Under the pieces are notes generated by a model. The model made no database searches and was not told where the DNA came from. It saw nothing but the letters and a program-made list of their open reading frames with translations. A DNA stretch of 64,000 bases from an uncultured Parabacteroides sp. (GTDB lineage: Bacteria; Bacteroidota; Bacteroidia; Bacteroidales; Tannerellaceae). A program made the position numbers and the translations under genes. The DNA lies in contig UQLN01000005.1 of assembly GCA_900541965.1 (NCBI GenBank), forward strand, positions 1 to 64,000. Direction: 5' to 3'. Of the stretch, positions 1 to 8,279 are shown in pieces. Numbering within the stretch: the stretch's first letter is position 1; each line of letters opens with the position of its first letter.

Positions 1-42
1 AGCAAATTTTACAGCCTCAACATATGATGTGAAAATATATTT

Positions 43-462
43 TTATTCAAGGGAAAGAGGTATGATTTTCCCTTCATTATTTTGTTTTGCAGCTTTAATA
101 ACTAATTTGTTTTTATCTTCTTTGATGGCCACCACTTTTACTATACGAGAATCGGGGTCATCTATCGAGTAATAAAGCTTTGCGTTACTTTCATCAAAAA
201 GCAGTTCATGCCCGTTTTGGAACCTGTAGCACATTTCGGCATACCATCGGGCGGTTCCGGGGGTAATTTTGTTTGTAATAACATCTATTTCTGATTTGAA
301 ACTGTCAAGAATAATTTCAAACGTATGTATTGCAACTGCAAATATATAGGTCCACAGCCGCCACTCAGCTACTTTTGAACTTGACAAAGTAAGCCCTGAT
401 TTTTCCTGAAAGGATGCAATAATACCGTTTTGAATTTCATTAATTGTCCGTGCCATAATCAA
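43..462 (-). CDS. Putative baseplate-associated phage protein
   Basis: A 139-aa protein, last complete gene of the leftward tail operon in this window. Its N-terminus (ARTINEIQNGI, then a conserved-looking Trp-rich segment WRLWTYIFAVAIHTFEIILD) resembles proteins found near baseplate genes in Bacteroidales contractile-tail prophages. I do not know a proven function. Its position directly after the gp25-like and LysM-like genes suggests a baseplate wedge component, roughly where Mu has gp47. The start codon lies within the preceding gene's 3' end (about 23 bp overlap), as expected for a coupled operon. Bases 1-42 beyond it are too short to assign. Confidence 0.6.
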   Translation of the reverse strand: MIMARTINEIQNGIIASFQEKSGLTLSSSKVAEWRLWTYIFAVAIHTFEIILDSFKSEIDVITNKITPGTARWYAEMCYRFQNGHELLFDESNAKLYYSIDDPDSRIVKVVAIKEDKNKLVIKAAKQNNEGKIIPLSLE

Positions 463-739
463 AAGTTGTTATTTCCTTATTCATAATATCACGTAGGATA
501 TTCTTTTTTACTAAGCAGCTATCAGTATCTATAAGCAAAGTATAACCTCGTTTTAATGCAATATCAAAATAAAACGCTTTGTCATTAATCGGGTCTATAC
601 CTAAATCCCTTTTTGCTTGTTCATCATTCAATAATTCGCTATTATCAAAAAGAATTTCACCAACAGCCTCACATGTTCCATATTGCTCTATAGCAATATC
701 ATATATGGTTTGATTTTCCTTAACCGTTATTTTCTTCAT
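440..739 (-). CDS. LysM-like tail/baseplate protein
   Basis: About 99 aa from the internal ATG (MKKITVKENQTIYDIAIEQYG). The frame extends to a TTG at 760, but the ATG at 739 matches the usual start of LysM-type tail proteins. The pattern 'tvkenqtiydIAieqyGt' near the N-terminus is LysM-like, as in gpX-type tail proteins that bind peptidoglycan or sit in the baseplate hub. It overlaps the 3' end of the upstream gp25-like gene by 20 bp and the following gene by 23 bp. The assignment to baseplate is inferred from position. Confidence 0.62.
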   Translation of the reverse strand: MKKITVKENQTIYDIAIEQYGTCEAVGEILFDNSELLNDEQAKRDLGIDPINDKAFYFDIALKRGYTLLIDTDSCLVKKNILRDIMNKEITTFDYGTDN

Positions 740-1004
740 ACTGTGCAATTGTGTTATCAATACTCACCTTTGTAACTTTCATGCCATCACGGGTAAATTC
801 TTTCCGTATTGCCCGGAACATGTCCTCAGGCTCGTTATCATTAATGTATTCCATCACATCTACACCCACCTCGGGACTTTCTTTATAATGCCCTTTACCG
901 GAAAGCAGGATATCACGCTGATGTTGTGATGTACTTTCTGTGTAAAGGATATCACCAGAGGAAATATCTATATCCCCGGAAATTGTATGTTGTATATCCA
1001 TCAT
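720..1004 (-). CDS. gpW/gp25-like baseplate wedge protein
   Basis: About 94 aa. The segment 'DILLSGKGHYKESPEVGVDV' followed by 'FRAIRKEFTRDGMKVTKV' fits the GPW/gp25 family (Mu gp46 equivalent): small baseplate wedge proteins with a lysozyme-like fold that bridge hub and wedge in contractile tails. The ATG at 1004 is chosen because it overlaps the TGA of the upstream gene as ATGA, a translational-coupling arrangement seen repeatedly in this operon. An upstream in-frame ATG at 1016 is possible but less likely. Confidence 0.75.
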   Translation of the reverse strand: MMDIQHTISGDIDISSGDILYTESTSQHQRDILLSGKGHYKESPEVGVDVMEYINDNEPEDMFRAIRKEFTRDGMKVTKVSIDNTIAQYEENNG

Positions 1005-1225
1005 GATATTGTACATTGAAATGTCCCGGCTACCGGACCGCCCATGGCAGGGGCAACAAGCCCGGATGTATAATTTATTTGTGCGCTTTTTATAGCCTCA
1101 ATCACCGTATCCGCTATTTTATCAGCGACTTTGTCTATAGCTTCTTCCCGGCCTTCTTCCTGATTCATCACCTCTGAAAATGCCGATTTGATTCCACTTT
1201 TAATTGTTGATTTTACCAGTGTCAT
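1001..1225 (-). CDS. Small conserved tail-region protein
   Basis: A 74-aa protein between the gpV-like spike gene and the gp25-like gene. The N-terminal half is helical and charged (SGIKSAFSEVMNQEEGREEA), and the C-terminus is Gly/Pro-rich (GLVAPAMGGPVAGTFQCTIS). No catalytic motif or membrane segment is visible. Similar short proteins occur at this place in Bacteroidales prophages, so it may be a baseplate spike tip or cap, but that is inference only. Confidence 0.55.
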   Translation of the reverse strand: MTLVKSTIKSGIKSAFSEVMNQEEGREEAIDKVADKIADTVIEAIKSAQINYTSGLVAPAMGGPVAGTFQCTIS

Positions 1226-1228
1226 ATG

Positions 1229-1822
1229 TTAACCCTCCAAATAATTATTCAAATCCTGTTGTACTTTTTGAAAGTCTGCAATGTTGATAGGCGGGCCGGA
1301 AGGACCAACCCCCGTTGTAACCGTCAACTTCATTAGCGCGGCCAGTAAATCATCAAGGGTCTTTTTTAAACCGGAAGAATCCCTTTTTAAAACCAATCCG
1401 GCTTTACCCGCTTTTAAAGTTGTCTTATCTGCATTTATTGTGATTCCATCAGCATCAACCACAACAGACATTTTTTCTCCTTTTAGTAATTCTATTTTGT
1501 CCTTATTACAAGTAAGGGACATATCTTTACTTGTGAATATCAGTTTATCAAATTCTGAAAATTGGCAAACAAATAGTTCATTGCTGTTACCAATCCGACA
1601 AACAAGGACGGTACTTCCGATAGCAGGAATAAGGGATATACCTTTCAAATCCGGATTGACGAGTGAACGCAGGCGCACATCAAAATAATTGACCGCTCCA
1701 TCGCGACAAACTTCACATGTAAACTCTGTTTCATCAACACTGTTGACTATAGCGGGAAATACAAAATCATTTCCTGAATAAGCATATATTTTATGCCTGA
1801 TATCTTCTATATCCCTGCTCAT
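1229..1822 (-). CDS. Baseplate spike / gpV-like assembly protein
   Basis: A 197-aa protein, the expected Mu gp45/P2 gpV equivalent: membrane-piercing spike at the tip of the tail tube. An N-terminal OB-like region (about residues 15-95, with LIPAIGSTVLVCRIGN) is followed by a repetitive beta-rich stretch (KDMSLTCNKDKIELLKGEKM, then 'DADGITINADKTTLKAGKAG') typical of beta-helical spike shafts. It overlaps the preceding hub gene by 4 bp (ATGA). Length and position fit; the family call rests on layout and composition rather than a single motif. Confidence 0.72.
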   Translation of the reverse strand: MSRDIEDIRHKIYAYSGNDFVFPAIVNSVDETEFTCEVCRDGAVNYFDVRLRSLVNPDLKGISLIPAIGSTVLVCRIGNSNELFVCQFSEFDKLIFTSKDMSLTCNKDKIELLKGEKMSVVVDADGITINADKTTLKAGKAGLVLKRDSSGLKKTLDDLLAALMKLTVTTGVGPSGPPINIADFQKVQQDLNNYLEG

Positions 1823-2781
1823 ACCTTGATTCCTATTTCTATGTTTCTACGTGCACCGGATGTCCCAAAGGTTACATCCGTACTTTCTATATAATAATTC
1901 CCTGAACGTTCCTGATAAATCGGGTCATCCAGTTTGGCAACCATACCCGGAAGGGCATAGGGGAAAAGGAATGTTTCAATTTTTCCTTTATACCCGTCGT
2001 ATGAATAACGTTTAAGTTCTTCTTCTGCCAACGCCTTTAACTCCCCTGCATTTTTCACATCATAGAAGTAAAGGGTTTTTGTTTCACCGCCTTCTTCCCC
2101 GATTTCGCCTTCAATTTTTGTCCCGTCACGATAATAGCAGACCGCTTTCACTTTCAGCCTTACATCTTCTGCAAGTTGGTATTTTAAATCATCGTCTTTG
2201 ATGATGTTGTAACGTAAGCGGTATTTCACTGTTTCACCTTGCACGTCAAAAGCCTTTCCAATATACAGGTTCCCATTAATATCAAAAAAGGCTGTAAGGC
2301 CGTATTCCTTTTTTAGAAAACCAAGGACCCAACTCCCCGGCTTATTATTTATTACAAAATTTTTCAGGGTCAAATCTATGCAGTAGGCAATTTTTACACC
2401 CGGTAGAATAGCATTTAAACACTGTTTTAATGTTGTTTCTTTCTTTGAAAAGATGCAGTTTACAAACCGGGTTTGGTAATATTCATCTTCACATTCAATT
2501 TGAAGAGGCACGGTATAGTTCAAACGTTTTACATATCCTCTGAACTCAATATTGAACTGATTGTCATATCCAAGTTTGATTTCGACTTTATCCCCAACCT
2601 TTATGGTTTTCGCTGTTTCTATATGAGTAGATGCTTCTCCTGCATGTTTCAGTACTGCCGTAACAGGAATTTTGATTAATGCTGTTGCAGCAAGATTATA
2701 AATGCTTCTTTTTATCTGCACATTATGTACCGATTTAAAAGAAACACTGCCTATTTTTATATTACTACACAAAACGAACAT
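1819..2781 (-). CDS. Tail hub protein, gpD-like
   Basis: A 320-aa protein in the position of Mu gp44/P2 gpD (late control gene D family), the baseplate hub that caps the tail tube and carries the spike. It contains the features expected of the family: an N-terminal beta-rich tube-like domain (residues 1-110, with DKVEIKLGYDNQFNIEFRGY), a middle domain with 'TLKQCLNAILPGV', and a C-terminal segment ending in 'YYIESTDVTFGTSGARRNIE', which resembles the late-control-D end. It is followed with overlap by the spike gene. Confidence 0.78.
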   Translation of the reverse strand: MFVLCSNIKIGSVSFKSVHNVQIKRSIYNLAATALIKIPVTAVLKHAGEASTHIETAKTIKVGDKVEIKLGYDNQFNIEFRGYVKRLNYTVPLQIECEDEYYQTRFVNCIFSKKETTLKQCLNAILPGVKIAYCIDLTLKNFVINNKPGSWVLGFLKKEYGLTAFFDINGNLYIGKAFDVQGETVKYRLRYNIIKDDDLKYQLAEDVRLKVKAVCYYRDGTKIEGEIGEEGGETKTLYFYDVKNAGELKALAEEELKRYSYDGYKGKIETFLFPYALPGMVAKLDDPIYQERSGNYYIESTDVTFGTSGARRNIEIGIKV

Positions 2782-2786
2782 ATTTA

Positions 2787-3386
2787 TTACTCTAATATCA
2801 ATTCAAAATTCCTGTCTGTAACCAAATTCATTTTCAAAACCTGAAACTCTTCAGTCCCTTTCATGTCTGAGAGTTCGATACTTTTTATAACAACCCGGTC
2901 ATCTTCATCTAAAAAGATATCAGTAAGGGCGCATTTAAGCGTAATAGATTCATTGATATTATAGAGTTCTTCCAGTTCCGATAAAATGGATTCCGGAAAA
3001 TCATCTGACAGGGCAACACCTTGTACATTGATTTCATAATCATCAATATTAATAAGTTCCTTGACAGAACCTTTACGCCCGACCATAGCTGTTTCTATAA
3101 TTGTTTTTTTCCCTGTGAGGGAAATGACAGCGTTTGGTATTTCGTATTCTTTGCCCTTATGGACAAGGGTAACCGGGAGAAAGTAATATCGCCCCAAAGA
3201 ATCCCGGCGGCGAAGTAAAGAGCCTGTTTCGGAATGTGTCTTAACCTGCTTGTTTGAACCTGAATATTCATAACCGCCATTATCATTAGCCCGCTTTTTT
3301 TCAGGGAACCAAACGCCCGGATAAGGCAGGCCTTTATAACCGATTACATCAAGCAATACATCTTTTATACTAAAATTTTTCATCAT
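2787..3386 (-). CDS. Tail protein downstream of tape measure (DUF6046-like)
   Basis: A 199-aa protein lying between the tape measure and the hub gene, where Mu has gp43 (DNA circularisation/N-terminal hub protein). Its ATG overlaps the tape-measure TGA (ATGA). The sequence (YPGVWFPEKKRAND; LPVTLVHKGKEYEIPNAVISLTGKKTIIET; then GSVKELINIDDYEINVQGV) resembles the DUF6046 family common in Bacteroidales contractile-tail prophages. I infer a role in initiating the tube or joining tube and hub. Confidence 0.6.
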   Translation of the reverse strand: MMKNFSIKDVLLDVIGYKGLPYPGVWFPEKKRANDNGGYEYSGSNKQVKTHSETGSLLRRRDSLGRYYFLPVTLVHKGKEYEIPNAVISLTGKKTIIETAMVGRKGSVKELINIDDYEINVQGVALSDDFPESILSELEELYNINESITLKCALTDIFLDEDDRVVIKSIELSDMKGTEEFQVLKMNLVTDRNFELILE

Positions 3387-5929
3387 GCTTCAAAGACTTC
3401 TTTTAATACTTGTATAACTTCCTCCCTTATTGTATTCAAACCTTTATTGTCTGTATTTTGGACATTGATAACAATTTGCTCACAGACTCTATCAACCTGT
3501 ACAGTTTTCCCCGGTTGGGCCAAGCCCTGCGCTGTCGGAGCATTCATATCGGATGCTGGTGCCGCGACACTTAAAGCAACAGGAATAGTTGCTACCGCTG
3601 CAATTTTTCGAACATTCAACATGATATCCTGCAACAGGTTTTGTTTTTCGGTATTATATTCCTGTGTACCGTCATTCACTTTTGTTCCAGCAGCAGGTAT
3701 GATTTTATTGGTTGTTCCGGCTATTAATGAATTTGTTGGAGACAAACTCACTGTAACAGGGGCTATCTTTTTAGTTATTGCCGTATACTCTGATGTTTCA
3801 GAGTAATTTTGAATTTTATCATTCAGGTTCAAAACTTTCTTTGTCTTGCTTCCACTTTTTGTTTTAGCCAATTTTTTCATCAAAGTATCAAAGTCAACAG
3901 ATATAGGAGTGACTGATTCCGGTATAATTTCAACTGGGTTTAATTTATCATTCTTACCCTGTGACGCCAGCCAAGAATTAGCCCCTTTCTGTTGCCCTTT
4001 TTCCCAAGCTGAGTTCCACTGCCCATTATTTATAACGGATGCACCGATACTAATCGGGTTTAATTGTAAAGCACCTTTCCCAATATCTTTAAAGCCTTGT
4101 TTAGCCTCTGTTGCCGCTTCTTTAAAGTTCCCTTTAATCAAGCTGACCATTGCCGAGCATATAGATGAAATGCCACCCAGGACTTGCTTAAATGGCGATA
4201 CAACCGCATCTATTAAAACACGCCCAAACTCTTTTAAAACTTCCCATGTACCAAGTACGATTTTCCTGAATCTTTCAAAGTGGTTATAGCAATATACGAT
4301 TACGGCAACAACAGCCCCTATCGCTACAACAATCCATGTAAGGGGACAAGCAAGGAAGGCAGCATTTAAAGCCCATGTAGCTCCTGTAAGTAACCATGTA
4401 GTCCCGGCTTGAATGCCATCCCAAAGGACTTTTGCTTTTGTAAGCAACCAAAGGGAATTTATGCGGGCATAATTCACTAAGAGGGCAACAGACAAAGCTG
4501 TCACGGCGGCAGTGATACCCCATATCAAAGGGTTACCGTTTTGAAGCTGGTCAAACCAATAGGAACACAGGTTATTGATAGTATCGACAACAGTACATAA
4601 ACCTGAAAGTATAAGACTTGCAGTATCAAGTCCTATATTGATAACCGGCAATATAAGCTCTCCAAGGCTTACACCTATATTTTTGAACTGGTTCCAAACT
4701 TCAGTAGCTTTCTGGATACTGTTTTTTGAGTATTTAAGGGCTTTGTCCGTTTCTCCTGATGCTTCTGTAACATCCCGCATTGACTCTTTTAACTTTATGA
4801 CATCAGAGGTCATAATAGCAAAGGCATTCTTAGCCTCTTTATCTACAAGTCCAAGTTTCTCAAGTAAAGAAGATTTCTGCTCATCGTTTAATGCTCCGAG
4901 TACACGTTGTAAATCAGAAAATATATCGACAATGCCACGAATTTTACCTTGTTCATCAAAAACTTTAATCCCTGCTTTTTCCATCTTGCTACGTACATCG
5001 ACACGTCCAAGCACAGAAAAAGCATTTTCCATCAACACTGCTGCACGCTCTGCAGACTGACCTTTACCTGTCATATAGGCAAAAGTTCCTGCAACTTCTT
5101 TATAAGCAATGCCAAGGTTACTTGCACCGGCTATCAAATTGGGCATATAACGGGCAAAGTCGGCAAATTCACCAGCGCCGACCCGCTTTGCCGCAAAGAA
5201 GGTATCAAGCACTTCCATGGCGGATGTATTTTCTTTTCCCACAATAGAGAGTGTTTGTGCTAATGCTCCGGAGACTGTATCAAGGTCGGTAAATCCCGCT
5301 TTGCTACCCTTTAATGATGCATCCAAAATGGACAAAGAAAGGTCCACATCGTTTAGTTGTGAGTTTATTTTTTCAAAACCGACAGGTGAAACAAGGATGT
5401 CTGTTTTATTATCCTTTGCTATCTTTTTCAGATCGTCTTTTAAGGTATCAAGTGATTTACCCTCTAATTGTGCCGTAATGTTTACCTGTGCCATGCTTTC
5501 ATCTAAGTTCATGGCTGATTTGCCAGAAAAACCTACAGCAGCCCCTATGGCAACAAGCGGGTTACTCATTAAATTGCTTCCCGGCAGTGCGGCAAAGGCT
5601 TCTTTTCCCCACTTTTTTAACTTGCCTCCGTTAAGGGATTCCAACTTGTTTATTTCTTTATTGAGGGCTTTTATTTCATGGTTATACGCCCTGATACCTT
5701 CAATGTTTTCAGCCGGAATCCATTCCCGTTCGGCTTGTAATGCTGTAATTTTTTCCCGTAAAGCACCGAGCGTCCGCCCTGTTTCGTTGAATGTCTTATT
5801 CACGGATGTATTTTTCCGCTCCAATTCAGCAAATTTATCCAACATCCTGTCTGAGGTTATTGTAATATTGCTTATCTTAGCGGAAATCTTATCCTGAAGA
5901 CTAAAAATATATTCAATTGTATTGCCCAT
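3383..5929 (-). CDS. Tail tape measure protein
   Basis: An 848-aa protein, the longest in the tail operon. The N-terminus has a coiled-coil region (residues about 10-100). A TP901-type tape-measure core follows (about 125-400; 'AMNLDESMAQVNITAQLEGKS' region, 'TGKGQSAERAAVLMENAFSVLG', 'GLVDKEAKNAFAIM'). Hydrophobic segments lie at about 465-560 (ITAAVTALSVALLVNY; LTWIVVAIGAVVAVIVYCY), and the tail is low-complexity. This protein sets tail length and is ejected with DNA. Its ATG overlaps in opposite orientation with the start of a small plus-strand membrane protein gene. Confidence 0.93.
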   Translation of the reverse strand: MGNTIEYIFSLQDKISAKISNITITSDRMLDKFAELERKNTSVNKTFNETGRTLGALREKITALQAEREWIPAENIEGIRAYNHEIKALNKEINKLESLNGGKLKKWGKEAFAALPGSNLMSNPLVAIGAAVGFSGKSAMNLDESMAQVNITAQLEGKSLDTLKDDLKKIAKDNKTDILVSPVGFEKINSQLNDVDLSLSILDASLKGSKAGFTDLDTVSGALAQTLSIVGKENTSAMEVLDTFFAAKRVGAGEFADFARYMPNLIAGASNLGIAYKEVAGTFAYMTGKGQSAERAAVLMENAFSVLGRVDVRSKMEKAGIKVFDEQGKIRGIVDIFSDLQRVLGALNDEQKSSLLEKLGLVDKEAKNAFAIMTSDVIKLKESMRDVTEASGETDKALKYSKNSIQKATEVWNQFKNIGVSLGELILPVINIGLDTASLILSGLCTVVDTINNLCSYWFDQLQNGNPLIWGITAAVTALSVALLVNYARINSLWLLTKAKVLWDGIQAGTTWLLTGATWALNAAFLACPLTWIVVAIGAVVAVIVYCYNHFERFRKIVLGTWEVLKEFGRVLIDAVVSPFKQVLGGISSICSAMVSLIKGNFKEAATEAKQGFKDIGKGALQLNPISIGASVINNGQWNSAWEKGQQKGANSWLASQGKNDKLNPVEIIPESVTPISVDFDTLMKKLAKTKSGSKTKKVLNLNDKIQNYSETSEYTAITKKIAPVTVSLSPTNSLIAGTTNKIIPAAGTKVNDGTQEYNTEKQNLLQDIMLNVRKIAAVATIPVALSVAAPASDMNAPTAQGLAQPGKTVQVDRVCEQIVINVQNTDNKGLNTIREEVIQVLKEVFEA

Positions 5930-6185
5930 GCTCAGTATAATTTTTACGATATATGCGATTGCTTTTTTTGCCTATTGGGGCGTACAAGCTGTCAAAACAA
6001 CACCGACTGTTTTACGGTGGGGATTACTGGTTATATCCCTTCCTGTACTGGTTCCTATTGCTATGGTAAAATCTTTACCTGACTATTTGAAGAAAGACGG
6101 GAAATGGTATAAATACCGTTATCTTGTTTATTTCACCCTATTTATGATAGTAGTGAACATTATCCTATTTTCCCTGCCTGCATAA
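5928..6185 (+). CDS. Small membrane protein antisense to the tail operon (possible moron)
   Basis: An 86-aa plus-strand reading frame in an otherwise leftward operon. Three hydrophobic segments are visible (residues about 2-21, 29-48 and 65-84) separated by a basic loop 'PDYLKKDGKWYKYRY'. It fills the 230-bp gap between the end of the frameshifted chaperone (6160, tail-to-tail overlap of 26 bp) and the tape-measure start (start codons overlap head-to-head). The minus strand has no competing frame there. Placement and composition suggest a phage moron expressed independently, perhaps a superinfection or membrane factor; function is unknown. Confidence 0.5.
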   Translation: MLSIIFTIYAIAFFAYWGVQAVKTTPTVLRWGLLVISLPVLVPIAMVKSLPDYLKKDGKWYKYRYLVYFTLFMIVVNIILFSLPA

Positions 6186-6632
6186 CGGATAACGCCCATT
6201 CTGCCTGCAAAACTTGATGCGCCCACTCTTCATCAGACAAAATGGTTGGGTCCATATGGAGCACAGCCCGGATAAGAGTGTCAGACAAAAACAGCCAGCC
6301 ACTCTTATCGCAAACCTGTGTCCCGCTTAGAGCTTTTTTAGGGTAGCCTCCTTAATCTCTACCAGTTCTGCCAATTGCGCAGATACGCCAAGGAACAGGG
6401 AATCATCCTCTTTAATTACTTCATCGCCCTCAATCCAACAGTTGTTTAACAGCACCTCATTGTATTTTATTATGTCTGACTTGCCAATAACGACAGCCGC
6501 TCCAAGGGCTTTACGGGAAGGTTTCTTTAAATAAGCAACATGCCCGTCAACTTCAACCTTAAATACATCACCGTATTTCTTTTTCCATTCTTCAATTTTC
6601 TGTTCAACTGTCATTTCTTGTTTTGTATTCAT
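6160..6632 (-). CDS. Tail assembly chaperone, -1 frameshift fusion product
   Basis: A ribosome slipping back one base at A AAA AAG (6339-6333) near the end of the 101-aa chaperone enters a second frame. That frame is open for 57 more codons (ALSGTQVCDKSGW... QAGKIG) and stops at 6160, giving about 157 aa. This is the G/GT (gp41-type) arrangement conserved between tube and tape-measure genes of long-tailed phages; the extended form recruits the tape measure. A perfect 10-bp inverted repeat (6300-6309 with 6271-6280) lies downstream and may stimulate slipping, although it starts 23 nt after the heptamer. Confidence 0.8.
6327..6632 (-). CDS. Tail assembly chaperone (Mu gp41-like), zero-frame product
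   Basis: A 101-aa acidic/basic helical protein (MNTKQEMTVEQKIEEWKKKY...) positioned between the tube gene and the tape measure, where Mu encodes gp41. It ends ...ATLKKL with the codons CTA AAA AAG CTC TAA, so its last residues are encoded by a canonical slippery heptamer. This class of protein keeps the tape measure soluble while the tube polymerises. The assignment rests on position, size and the frameshift signal. Confidence 0.82.
   Translation of the reverse strand: MNTKQEMTVEQKIEEWKKKYGDVFKVEVDGHVAYLKKPSRKALGAAVVIGKSDIIKYNEVLLNNCWIEGDEVIKEDDSLFLGVSAQLAELVEIKEATLKKL
6333..6339 (-). promoter_or_regulatory. Programmed -1 ribosomal frameshift site (A AAA AAG)
   Basis: On the minus strand the in-phase heptamer A AAA AAG spans 6339 to 6333 (codons 99-100 of the chaperone), followed one codon later by the zero-frame stop TAA. 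The -1 frame stays open for 57 codons. Both P- and A-site tRNAs can re-pair perfectly after slipping. The 10-bp inverted repeat GATAAGAGTG/CACTCTTATC follows at 6309-6271. Confidence 0.85.
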
Positions 6633-6654
6633 ATTATTTTTTATTTAAGCGGGT

Positions 6655-7086
6655 TTATAAAACATTTGATTCAACGTCCAAGGCAATGAAAGGAAGGGCT
6701 ATTTCCATTTGTAAATCATCAACTTTTAGCCCCTTCGGTATTTCTGTGATAGAGACATTGACAACCTTATCGGTTGTCACAACACCTGTTTCTGGCACAT
6801 AAGAAACAATCACATCAAAATCAATATCCGTGATATCCTCATACCCTTTTTCCTGTGCAGCCCTGTCAAGGGCAATCATTTCACTTTGTAAAAGAGTAAT
6901 CGTACCTTCATACTCTTTCTTGCCTTTTTGAATACCGCGAGCCCTTTTGCCTGCTGCAAACAGGGCTTCTTTTTGCCGCTTCACTTTGTATTCAATTCCG
7001 CGAAGCCCTATAACTTCACGTCCAAGCAGTGCGACTTTTACGTCCACCCATGCATATTCATTTGTATTAAATACTGTTCTTGCCAT
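6655..7086 (-). CDS. Tail tube protein
   Basis: A 143-aa protein directly after the sheath gene (2 bp gap), which is the invariant place for the tube of contractile tails (Mu gpM). It is a single beta-rich domain with 'KVALLGREVIGLRGIEYKVK' and 'GIQKGKKEYEGTITLLQSEM', matching the pattern of Bacteroidales phage tube proteins. Rings of this protein form the inner tube through which DNA passes. Confidence comes from order (sheath, tube, chaperone, tape measure). Confidence 0.82.
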   Translation of the reverse strand: MARTVFNTNEYAWVDVKVALLGREVIGLRGIEYKVKRQKEALFAAGKRARGIQKGKKEYEGTITLLQSEMIALDRAAQEKGYEDITDIDFDVIVSYVPETGVVTTDKVVNVSITEIPKGLKVDDLQMEIALPFIALDVESNVL

Positions 7087-7088
7087 TT

Positions 7089-8267
7089 TTAAGCCGGATT
7101 TTTAAGTGATAAACTGATATTGATTTTTCTCAATGTGCCCAAGGGTACAATCTCAAGCGATATATTCGTTTCGCGTGTGGTAAGGATATCCTGCTCTGGG
7201 TTTATGTAGGCATTAAAAGAGCTTATCTCACCACTCATTTCGGTATTGACAGAACGGATGATTGCCGCTTCAAATTCTTTACAAATAGGGACAGGGATAG
7301 TGCCTTTATCCGGGTCTACTTCTATATTGTCAAGGATATCATCGATATATGTTTTATAGGCAAGGATGGTTGCCTTGTCAATAACCCGGCCATAACTCAA
7401 AAAACAATAATCATCCGTCGTTGCTGTTGCCGTAGCATCATCATTCAGGTAATAACCATTTTTAGAAATGAAGGTCCGGTAGAAAATATACCCCGCATCA
7501 TCCAACAGGTCCCAAAGCGCAAAATGCTCTTCTGGCGTTTTTCCGGAAGTAAGGAATCCTTTTGCCGCAATAGCACCATCGCGGACCCTGCCAATGTTTT
7601 GATGTACGGATATTTTTGCAGCACGTCCCAAAACCTGACCAATGGCAGCACTATAGAGTTTGCTTTCTCCAAATATGCCATCGGATGCCATCACAATTGC
7701 AACACGGTTATAACTTCCCTCACGGGGTTGGTACAAATCAGTTGTTTCACCATTCCAACCAAGTGCCGGAAGCAGCACGCGGAACGGGGCTACTTGCTTT
7801 AAAAATGAATCTGCAACAGATTGTGCGGCTGCAATGGCTGTCACCACATCCGCATCTATACAGCCCTCCAGCGTTGGTACATATTCTGTCGGAGTATTGC
7901 GGTTAATACCAACTAAACGAATCCGCCCGGCGGCAGAAGAAATTAGCTTTTTTAATGGCGCATCTTCTTCGGCTGCACAAATTTGTGTCAAAGTAGTTGC
8001 TTCACTCACTACAAGCAGGTGAAGTTCCGCTCCATCCCCGGCAGCATTATAGAAAGCTGTCAGTTCCTTATAAAGGAAAGGGTTTGTCTTTTCGTCAATA
8101 CTGTATTTCTTAAAATCAGCCGTAGAGGAAAGGACATATACTTTATTTAATTCCAGCTTTTCTGTCGCAGTACCAGTCAGGACAAGCCCTGCTATCCCGT
8201 CATCGGAAAGCGAGGCAACACCCAAATTGCCATTTCCTATGACTATGTTTACATTTGCTAAACTCAT
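7089..8267 (-). CDS. Contractile tail sheath protein (DUF2586-like)
   Basis: A 392-aa protein starting MSLANVNIVIGNGNLGV, resembling the DUF2586 sheath proteins of Bacteroidales transposable phages (functional counterpart of Mu gpL). The middle contains 'AGDGAELHLLVVSEATTLTQI' and the C-terminus has the long insertion-free sheath core ending 'NISLEIVPLGTLRKINISLSL', consistent with the conserved C-terminal polymerisation domain. Sheath contraction drives the tube through the envelope. It is followed at once by the tube gene. Confidence 0.88.
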   Translation of the reverse strand: MSLANVNIVIGNGNLGVASLSDDGIAGLVLTGTATEKLELNKVYVLSSTADFKKYSIDEKTNPFLYKELTAFYNAAGDGAELHLLVVSEATTLTQICAAEEDAPLKKLISSAAGRIRLVGINRNTPTEYVPTLEGCIDADVVTAIAAAQSVADSFLKQVAPFRVLLPALGWNGETTDLYQPREGSYNRVAIVMASDGIFGESKLYSAAIGQVLGRAAKISVHQNIGRVRDGAIAAKGFLTSGKTPEEHFALWDLLDDAGYIFYRTFISKNGYYLNDDATATATTDDYCFLSYGRVIDKATILAYKTYIDDILDNIEVDPDKGTIPVPICKEFEAAIIRSVNTEMSGEISSFNAYINPEQDILTTRETNISLEIVPLGTLRKINISLSLKNPA

Positions 8268-8279
8268 GTTGTTTCTTTT

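Noticed and set aside
1281..1688. 135-codon plus-strand frame opposite the spike gene
   Set aside because: Antisense shadow of a well-supported minus-strand gene; no independent promoter.
4284..5897. Long plus- and minus-strand frames inside the tape-measure gene
   Set aside because: They are shadows of the tape-measure codons; no start context and low-quality composition.
1..6000. Diversity-generating retroelement near the tail genes
   Set aside because: Some Bacteroidales transposable phages carry one near the tail fibre, but no reverse transcriptase, template repeat or variable repeat is present in this window; it could only lie beyond the left edge.
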